From contig OY997657.1 of NCBI GenBank assembly GCA_963921795.1, positions 30,677,043-30,741,042 of the forward strand: 64,000 bases of DNA, written 5' to 3'. Position numbers and translations under genes: made by a program. Below the pieces are notes generated by a model. The model made no database searches. It saw nothing but the letters and a program-made list of their open reading frames with translations, and had not been told where the DNA came from. This DNA is from Nannobrachium achirus. Taxonomy: Eukaryota > Chordata > Actinopteri > Myctophiformes > Myctophidae. This document shows, in pieces, positions 51,378-61,090 of the stretch; position 1 is the first letter of the stretch; the number at the start of each line of letters is the position of its first letter.

Positions 51378-53343
51378 ATGTCTACAATGACTTTGAGGCC
51401 TTTCACGCAAGCGTGTGTCTATGAAAAGCAAGCAGCCCCAAAAGAGAAGGACAGATGCAGCATCCAGTGCCTCGAGTGCTGTGAGCGGAATCTCTACGTA
51501 GGAATGAAAGACTCAACGGTGCAACATCTGATCCTTCCCATCAGCACGAATAGAGACCTGGACCTCAGCCAGAACAGAACCAGGGAAGGCAGGGGGAGAA
51601 AACTAGGCTCCAGCAGCGTTCCGGTGACCAGGCTAAGGACAGTACCAGTTCTGAACCACCTGCTGGTTCTGTGGGACCGGTCGCTCATCGCCCTCAACAT
51701 GTTCTCCCTGGAGCCCGTTCCCAACCTGAAGAAGATCCAGCACGTGTCGTTGTTTGAGGTGGGCAGGTCGTCACCCTCGGCCCAGCCAGGGCCGGATGTA
51801 AGCTCTAGTAGTAGGTGGGGCGAGAGGAAATGCCAGGGGGGCAACCTTTTTAGGGGGTCATAACGCCAGAAATGCATAAAAACCTATGCATTTTGGCACA
51901 CTTATACCAATGACACACCATGCTGTGTACAGTACAAGTCACAGAACTTAAGAAATAAAATACACAAAAAAGTAAAAAAACAACAAAAAAAACAACAACA
52001 AAAGGTTAAAGAAATGATAAATAATGTGATAGACAAAAGGCAGACATGTTACTGGTGTGATAGCTATATAAACTGATGTGATTGACAAAGATGAATGCAA
52101 ATGATACTATAAACTGATATAGATATAGATTGATACACTGATATGACACTAGATGGATGATAAATATGATACTGGATAGATTGATACACTGATATGAGAC
52201 TAGATGGATGATAGATATGATACTGGATAGATTGAGACACTGAGATGACACTAGATGGATGATAGATATGATACTGGATGGATAGATTGATATGACACTA
52301 GATAGGATAGATAGACAGACAGACAGACATGACACTAGACAGACAATGACATTGTCATTATTTCCTCCAAATTTGCGACAAGGAAAACAAAAGCACGCAT
52401 CTAGCTTCACTGAATATTCCAGCCATGGTCTTCCACGGTACCAGCCCGGGCTGAATGCGCGTGCCGTCTTGCCAACACAAGAATAGCGGGCTGTGATGGT
52501 GCTGTTGTGCTTAAGCCAGTGCTGTTAGCAGCGGCCACTGCTGCGTCGTGTACGGCGAAGCTTTCAGGCTGTGTTGCGGTGGTTGTGGAACTCAATGGAT
52601 CGGGTCGAGGAGCAGCAGGTCTACCCTCCTGCGTGCTGCTATCGGCGGCCGCTGCTGCGTTGCGAACGGCGACGCTTTCAGCTTGTGTTGCCGTGCTTGT
52701 GGAAGGGTTTGGGTCGGGTCGAGGAGCAGCAGCTCTACCTCCTGCTCCCTGTGTGCTGTTATCGGCGGCCGCTGCTGCGTTGCGGACGGCGACGCTTTCA
52801 GCTTGTTGCCGTGCTTGTGGAACTCAATTGGGGGTTAGGGTTTGGGTCGGGTTGAGGAGCAGCTGTACCCCGAGTCGACGACGGCTCGGAGCCTGCCTCT
52901 GGACTGACTGGAGCCGTAGCAGCAGTGCTACTCGCGTCGCGAGGTTTAGAAACCAGAAATCGACGCATATTGACCGAAAGAGCCAGAGAAAGAGAACAGA
53001 AGTTAAAGTGAAACAAGCTGCAAGCACAACTAAAAAACAAACTGTTCCTTCTCTCGATTAGTTCCTTAATGCGCTGGACAAAACTGAAGTTAGTTGGCAA
53101 CCAGAAGTGGTGCGTGTACTTGTCTGTCGAGACGAGACTGACTGCTGTTCCCTCCTACGCATTCAACGCATATCGGGGGCGGAGCTGCTGGCCTGGCTGG
53201 AACATTATTATTTGTTTTACTTATTTTGAGGTGCAGAGAGGGAGAGAGATGGCATTGGCGATCGGAGTTTTTAAAATGTATATATAATGAAATGGTGTTG
53301 GTTAATGGTTTTGGTGGTGCGACAGCTGTAGCATAATATAAAA

Positions 53344-53422
<79 letters not shown>

Positions 53423-56400
53423 TTTTATTTTTTCATGCCATCTTGTTTGGTGGGGCAGACAGGGCATTTAGGGGGGCAATGCCCCCCCTTGCCTATGGGG
53501 AGATCCGGCCCTGGGCCCAGCGCTCGGTATGTGTGGAGATGGTGAGCACGTCCAGCAGGAGAAAGGTGGCCAGGATTCACGTGGTGGGCGTGGACAGGTG
53601 GGATGTGGTGAAGGAGGTCCAGCTCCTCCAGGACCCGCTGGCCCTGGCTGTGGATGGCACTAGTCTGTGCCTGGCTACAAACGACAGGTACCCAGTGGTG
53701 TCAAATAACTAAGTACATTTACTTATGCACCGTACTTACTGTAATTACAATTTTGAGGTATCTGTACTTTCCAACCTTTTGGAGTATTTCCAATTTCCAG
53801 TATTTTTACTTCTACTCCACTACATCTCAGATCCAAATATTGTACTTTTACTCCACTACATTTATTTGTAGTTGCTTAGTTATACTTTGCAAAAACATAC
53901 ATTAAATACTTTAGCCCTATTTTATACCGTGGCTATTTGAAAATAGCCGATCTACAAGCTCACATGTAGATCGCGACGCGTTGTGAGCCTGTAGATCTGC
54001 TATTTTCAAACATTTTCTACTTTTTGGTACTTTAAGTACATTTTGATGCCAATACTTTTGTACTTTTACTCAAGTAAATTTTTAGTTCCTGACTTTAACT
54101 TGTAACAGAGTACTTCTACATTGCAGTATTGATATACTATTACTTAAGTAAAGCATGTGAGTACTTTTTCCACCACTGCAGGTACCTGCTCCATGATTAT
54201 GAGACTGAGAACAGCACGGAGCTCTTCCCCCACAATCATAACAGGCAGAATGTCATCGTTGCCGTGGCAGAGAGAGGGGAATTCCTGCTGAACGGGCCCG
54301 GATCCTTAGGTAAGAGATGTCACAATGTTTACAGCACATGCCGTGCTGCAGGCAACTCGTTCTCAAGGTGTTTCTACTTTAAAAATATGTTGGCAAATGG
54401 TGACAAATATTTTCTTATAGGGGTTCCTGGCTGGCTTGCAATCTTTTCAATTGGGGGTCCGTTGCACATACATTGAACACACATACGTTGACATGAACAT
54501 ATTCGTGAACTCTGCTGTAGGCCATACTCTCCATAGCCCTGTCCCGTTTTTGAAAGTGTCTGGGCAACATGTATTGGGAATTATGCCTCATAACACATCA
54601 CATACTGTATATCCATCTGGCTAGGGGATATTAGTTTTGTAGATATATCATTCCTCTGTCCTCTCTTCCCTCAGGGATGTTTGTGATGGAGACGGGGATA
54701 TGCCAGCGCCCTCCCCTACCGTGGCCCGAGGAGGTACTGGCAGCGGGAGTGTGTTTTCCTTACATCCTGGCCCTGCAGCCCCAAGCTCTGTCTGTCTACA
54801 GCGTGTTGGATCAGGGGCTCAAACAGACTGTGTGTGTGAATGGGGCCAGGGGCCTACGCACCACGCCAGGTACACTGCTGCCATATGATATATGAGCTGG
54901 TGGAAGGGACCCCGTACACGCAGTGCTCAGCTTCCCTTCTACTCTGATTCTGGCTGCCTAATTCATCCTCTGTCACACGACAATGCTGCTTGCCAAAAAT
55001 AACAAGTCTTCGAATTAAAATCGGTTATCTTCAGTAAACCAGCACGTCATAATCATGAAGTATAATATTGCCATTTGCACCTTATCAAGGACTTTTCCAA
55101 GGATTTTGGAATCTTATACAGTATTATTACATAATCATGGCAGACTGCAAAACCAACCAACTGCCAAATTTGTATTTATTTAGCTATGTATTTGTTTGTT
55201 TGTTTCCTTAATTAGGCATTTTTTGGGGGGGGTTACTTTCACCTTTTGCATGGACTAAACTGCCTGGTCCATTAAGTAATTCAATAATGTTCTAATTAAT
55301 TATAAGGAAAAAAGTTAGAATCCCCAGTGGTGCATCCAGCTTTGTCAGGCGTCTATATCTATTCAAATAATTGGCCTGTGTTCGGGGGAGGGAAGCCGGG
55401 CGGGGACGGTGATATTGGTCATTGCACATACTCCTACGGGCTGGGGCGGCACCTGTCAGCAGGGATTGTTGGGCGAAGGCCTTACGTCCGGACAGGTGAG
55501 TCAGTAGGATACAACAGCAGTGATCACAGAAATGTGTGTGGTATAAGAATTATTTGGCATAACGACAAATCATTGGCTACCCTAAATGTATAAAAATAAA
55601 AATAAAGAGAGAGAAAGAAAAAATTTATTAACGTTCTCTTATCTATCTCCAAAATATCCTTTCTGTTTCAGATGGTGTGTTGGTGTTCACAGACAGAGCC
55701 ATATTTAGCCTGTCTCTAGTGCCGTTAGAGGAGCAGATCCAGGTTCTGGTAAAACATGAGAGGGTGGAGGAGGCCTTGGTGTTGCTGGATGGAGTTCAAA
55801 ACCATCTTCTACCAGGCTCATACAAGGTAGAATGCAGCCAAGCTGCTGGGGGGGGGGCTTTCATTGCGTCTAAAAATGAGAACAACTTGGTGTCTCAATG
55901 TACTACCTCATATAAATAAATGAAAAGATGCACAGCAGGAAGTAAACATGAAAACTAGGTCTCAAACATTCATTTTACTGTACTTCCTCCCAGGGGTTGT
56001 TAAAATACAATTCTGAGGGGAAACTAGATGAAGCACATTATTAATCTATCATTTCCCTTGCCTGCATCAACAGAAAGGGACACATTATGCACCTATGATG
56101 CTGCTGTTACACCAGCTCAGATGTGTGCGCTTTAGTGTGACCGTAAGCTCTGATGTGTTGATAATATGCACAATGCACATTTGACAAAACCTTACATTAC
56201 TTTGCCATGTATAATGCCACATTCATATTCCATCTCTGTAGGATACAATTAAACATGACGAGCAGGTGGAATATATGCTGTTGTGAGCTGCTTTGGTACT
56301 GTAGGTGTTGTGTGTTATTCTCTGGTATGGCGAGCACATCTGAGAACAACAGATGGTGTCTGAGATTTGTTTCAATCTGTGAGGTGGTTCAGGTTACGGG

Positions 56401-59400
56401 TCAGAGGTTGAGCTGAGGACACTTGAATTAAAATCCTCATGACTCATGACTCATTATTCATTCATTATGCTTTGTCTGCCCATGCAGTAAAAGCTTTTTT
56501 GGTGTAGCATTTGGATTGTCAGGATCAGACGTATTGCCCTCGAGATTTAAACGCCACCACAAAAGCTTGTGTCCTCTCAATTTGAGTTCAAATATTCATG
56601 CTTTCAAAAAATATATAATCTACTTTTCCTAAATGTGTCCAGTCAGAGAAATCTTTTTCACTTGGCAGGAGCTGCATAAGACGATCACTTGCATGGCTGG
56701 ATTTGCTCAGTTTTACCAGGAGGCTTTCTCAGAAGCCAAGGATCTTTTCATGTAAGAGTAAAATCCTTGTGCATGTCATTCTGTAATATCCGTTTCACAT
56801 TGTGGTTTAGTCATTTTCTTTTATGGAATGACAGTTCATAGCAATAACCGTCTTGAACACTATCAATTCCAAGTATTAACACAGATGAAAAAAAAATTGC
56901 ATTTTTGAGCAGTAAAGGTGAGCTGGACCCCAGAGAAATCATTAGCCTCTACCCAGGCATGGAGTCAAGTCTTTGTGAGGCCTTTCAGTCCCAGCTGGTC
57001 CAATGGAGCAAAGCCAGGGACCTCCACATGCTACAACAAGAGGACAGTACCACATTTCATCATTACCTGGGTTTCCTAGGTGATTTTCTCAAGGCAGTTA
57101 GAGGGACTGAGCAAGTCCTACTGTGCAGTGAGGAGGTGGATTGCGCCCTCTTGTGGCTATACACAGAGCAGGGAGACAATGAGAACCTGGGGCAATTTGT
57201 GGCATTGCCCAATGCCTGCAGACTGGACTACTGCATTCCTGTTCTAGAACAGCATAAGAGGTCAGAATAAATGTTGTATTATTTGTAATACTGAGGATTA
57301 AGTGCTTCTCAAATGACAGAAAAAGCTTTCTTTCAATGAAGAGGTTCCTTTTAGTTTCATCATATGTGATGATGTGATGATGTATATACATTTATTGAGT
57401 AAAAATGTGTGTTACTTTTGATGTCTGCTAAATTATGGACTTTCTCATCTCCAGATTTTTTGTACTAGGCTTACTCTATCAGAGCCACAGGCAGCAACCC
57501 AATGCAATCAAGGTAAGTTCTCAGTCAAGATGATTTTTCTTGCTTGCTTTACTTATTGAAAACGTACTTATTGGTAAATGGCCCATTTATATATAGTGCC
57601 TTTATCCAAGGCGCTTTACAATGATTGTGCATCACACACATTCATACACCGATGGCGGAGGAAACCATGCAAGGAAGGCACCAACCTGCTCATCAGGAAC
57701 AATTAGGGGTTCAGCGTCTTGCTCAAGGATACTTCGACACTAACTGTGGGGGAGGAAACTTTTGCTTCCCAATTGGCCACTCTACCCCTGAGCCACTGCC
57801 GCCCCGGCCCCATTGTACTGTATGTTGTATTAAAATGTATACTGTATGTTGTGTAGTTAACAGAGCTTTGCTATATTTCTACAGACGTGGGCAAAGATTG
57901 CAGAAGGCCACTATGATGACAACACATGTGCAAATGTGTATGAGCACATAGTGTATACTCTCAGTCAAATCAAAGACAGAGATGTGGTGTGGATGTTTGC
58001 AGAATGGGCACTGCAGAGAAACCAAAAGGTGGCTCATTTTATTTTATGCTCTCAGCTCAACTGCAGAGGGCAGAGTTTCACAATATAAATTGATGCATAA
58101 TTCCAACCTGAATTTCAGAACTAAATGAATTCTAATTTACCTTACTGTCAATCAGTTATGAAAAAGTAAAAACAAAATTCTGTTTAATTTTTAGGTCATG
58201 TTATTTGTCGCTTGACTGATATAGATTTTCCTTTAACCAAAAAAAAAAAAAAGCTAGGAGCTCAGATTTTCACCAGGCGTCATCCAGATGATCAAGACAC
58301 ATTTGAGAGAGAAGACGTCCTCACGTTCCTGGAGGCCTACCCACTGGCAATGATTCTGTATCTTGAGTTCTTGATTCATGACTTGAGCAGTGAGGTTGGT
58401 ACCACAGATTCTCTATGTAATGGACTCTTACCAACAATACACTGAGTAACGAAAGTACATCTTACTGTATACCCTGATCTGCCCCAAGGAGGAAAGACAT
58501 CACAACGTTCTGGCCCTGGCATATGTCACCCAGATATCTCAAGTCATGCATAAGGAAGATGCAACCATTTCAGATGTTGGGGCAACTAGAGAGAAACTGC
58601 AGCAGCTGCTATGGAACTCATTATTTTATGATGTTTCTACTGTATATGGTTTGTGAACATAGTACCAAACATTGTACCTGATTTATGAAAGAAATTCATC
58701 TCCCTTTCGAAGGTGAATCAAGTCCCTGGTTGAACATTTTACAGCCTGGATTGTGTTTGATAGGTTGAATAATAACATGATGAGTAGCTTGCAAGCTATT
58801 TCAGACATAGCTGAGGGAGTTAACTGCCACACACCAATATCTGGGTTATTTAAAGGAGTAGTTCACCCTCAAAATGACTTTTTTTCTATTGATTAGTCAC
58901 ACCATGGAGACTTGAGTTCAATAATATCATTTTGTATTTGTCGCATTCATAAGACAAAAATGTTAGTAAATTTACCCCCATTGATTCTGGATGGGGACTC
59001 AAATGCATGGGCCTGCATGGGGACCCAAATACAAGGCCCTGGATGGGGACCCAAATACAAGGCCCTGGATGGGGACCCGAATGAATTTGAGTGAGAATCA
59101 ATAGGAGTAAATGTACTTGACCCTTGACCCTAAATTTACCCCCATTGATTCTGACCCAAATGCTTTTGGGTCCCCACCAGGGCTTTATTTGGGTCCAGAT
59201 CCAGCAGGCCCATGCATTTGGGTCCCCATCCATAATCAATGGGGGTAAATTTACTATAATATATACATATATATTTTTGTCTTAGGAATGCAACGAATAC
59301 AAAAAAATATTATTGAACTCAAGTCTCCATGGAGCGACTAATCAATAGGAAAGAAATACATTTTGGGGGTGAACTACTCCTTTAAATGTGAAGTGTCAGG

Positions 59401-60268
59401 CAGCTGACCACCTCATTCCACTCACCTCTTGCTGTCACATACCACGCCACCTCCACCTATAGGCTCTGTTTCCCCTGTGGGATTTGTGACATATCTCCCA
59501 GCTCAAATGATTGTCTTCTAATTGTTCTTGAGTTAATGATACTTATGGAAGATTTGAACACAGCATTTTTGGTAATTGTGCCCTTCATATCATTTCTCAT
59601 CACAGAGCAAATCGAACCAACAGCTCTCCACATGGAGAAAGCCATCCTTCTGGGTAAGGCAGGTGAACATTCACTGGCTCTACAGGTCCTAGTTGATCAG
59701 GAGAGAGACCCCCATGCTGCAGAGGTCTACTGCCACAGGGCTGCCCAGGGCCAGAGTACAGAACGCAGGCAGACCCTGCTGCTCACCCTGCTTAACATTT
59801 ACCTGAGCGCCAAGGACATGGCCTCTGCTGCCGTAGATCTGCTGAACAACAACCCTCAGGTCTTTGCTCCGGAGACAGTTATCCAGTTCCTGCCTGACTC
59901 CTGGTCAGTCCAGCTGGTCTCACAGTTCCTTCTAGGGTCCCTCAGGGAGACCTTCCACAAGAGAAGGATGGGAGGAGTGCAGAGGGGTTTGGCCCAAGCC
60001 GAGCTTCTCAGACACAAAGCCATTTGGGTATGTTTTAATTATTTCCCCTACTTCTTCTTCTCCTTCTGTATTGTTGTTTGTTCCCTGTTTCTGAACATGT
60101 TGTCACTTCCCATCTCCCCTTCAGACCCAGGCCTCAAAAACGATGGTGAGAGTGGACACGGGTCATGTGTGTATGGTATGTCAGAAGCACTTCATGGAGC
60201 CACAGTTTGTCTGTAACCTGAAGGGAGAGCTGATCCACAGAAAATGCCATGGCTGCACAGAGTCATAG
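51378..60268 (+). CDS. tgfbrap1l: TGFBRAP1/Vps3-like CORVET subunit
   Basis: Family role: CORVET tethering on early endosomes, and TGF-beta receptor association in mammals. Exons: 51378-51797 (donor provisional), 53503-53687, 54182-54309, 54675-54869, 55672-55826, 56669-56751, 56913-57260, 57455-57512, 57885-58028, 58254-58394, 58489-58648, 59606-60027, 60125-60268. The sum is 2583 nt, 860 aa, the human TGFBRAP1 length. N-terminal CNH domain (SIQCLECCERNLYVG, NHLLVLWDRSLIALNM), middle Vps39-type region (RVEEALVLLDG, RFFVLGLLYQS), SWSVQLVSQFLLG, and the C-terminal CMVCQKHF…HRKCHGC metal-binding motif. Introns 1 and 2 are hAT insertions into one ancestral exon: intron 2 splices out exactly, while intron 1 is a 1.7-kb element with several in-frame splice options. 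Moderate similarity to TGFBRAP1 and the fhl5 neighbour suggest an ancient paralog; the symbol is provisional. Confidence 0.9.
52350..52968 (-). pseudogene. hAT transposase N-terminal remnant
   Basis: The minus-strand start MRRFLVSKPRDASS is typical of ZMYM1-like hAT transposases. A low-complexity linker with three repeats of the AVRNAAAAADNST type follows, then a block with FCFPCRKFGG near 52380 resembling the TTF-type zinc finger. The rest of the roughly 600-800-aa family protein is absent. The linker is not in one continuous frame with the zinc finger. It is a plain DNA-transposon relic, unlikely to make active transposase. Confidence 0.7.
53347..53418. repeat. (TA)n microsatellite inside the 1.7-kb hAT element
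   Basis: About 35 TA units near the right end of the element. Confidence 0.95.
53693..54178 (+). mobile_element. hAT miniature element (CAGTGGTG family) forming tgfbrap1-like intron 2
   Basis: The ends CAGTGGTGTCAAATAACT and AGTACTTTTTCCACCACTG abut a perfect 8-bp duplication CAGGTACC at 53685-53692 and 54179-54186. Intron 53688-54181 is 494 bp, that is 486 + 8. Splicing CAG|GTACC to CAG|GTACC rebuilds the codons for NDRYLLHDY. The central hairpin module lies at 53938-54010. In gene sense the element is oriented as in the intron at 17535-17824. Confidence 0.95.
54870..55671. other. tgfbrap1-like intron 4
   Basis: An 88-codon ORF at 55327-55593 is not an exon: exon ends at 54869 and 55672 join in frame (CCA G|AT GGT) and align to the family without a gap. 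Apart from a TTTG-like microsatellite at about 55190 nothing is recognisable. Confidence 0.6.
55827..56668. other. tgfbrap1-like intron 5
   Basis: 842 bp of AT-rich sequence with no recognised feature; the flanking exons join in phase 0. Confidence 0.6.
57573..57806 (-). repeat. tRNA-headed SINE in tgfbrap1-like intron 8
   Basis: Read on the minus strand it starts GGGGCGGCAGTGGCTCAGGG and continues with the body and tail (CATTGTAAAGCGCCTTGG) of the same type as 6434-6665. It fills most of the 372-bp intron 57513-57884. Confidence 0.75.
58854..59381. mobile_element. Long foldback TTAA element in tgfbrap1-like intron 11
   Basis: The ends AGGAGTAGTTCACCC and GGGTGAACTACTCCT have TTAA at 58850-58853 and 59382-59385. 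The arms stay alike for about 100 bp (ATTGATTAGTC, CATGGAGACTTGAGTTCAAT), and an inner pair (AAATTTACCCCCATTGATT and mirror) extends the foldback. The loop holds short tandem repeats of GGGGACCCAAATACAAGGCC. Confidence 0.88.

Positions 60269-61090
<822 letters not shown>

Larger units (their letters stand above)
51787..53513 (-). mobile_element. 1.7-kb hAT element inserted in a tgfbrap1-like coding exon
   Basis: Perfect 11-bp ends CAGGGCCGGAT…ATCCGGCCCTG are flanked by a perfect 8-bp duplication GGCCCAGC (51779-51786 and 53514-53521). The minus strand encodes the start of a zinc-finger hAT transposase (from 52968: MRRFLVSKPRDASS, then a Ser/Thr/Ala/Pro-rich linker, then a separate KLDACFCFPCRKFGG block near 52380), but catalytic and dimerisation regions are missing, so it is an internally deleted copy. 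It also holds ~50-bp tandem repeats (52085-52300), three ~115-bp GC-rich repeats (52500-52870) and a TA tract (53347-53418). Removing it plus one duplication restores the host frame. Confidence 0.93.

Noticed and set aside
52507-53061. 184-codon plus-strand ORF within the 1.7-kb hAT element
   Set aside because: It is the opposite strand of the low-complexity linker of the transposase remnant.
55327-55593. 88-codon ORF in tgfbrap1-like intron 4, possibly an exon
   Set aside because: Joining the flanking exons gives an in-frame, gap-free match to TGFBRAP1; the ORF has no homologous counterpart.
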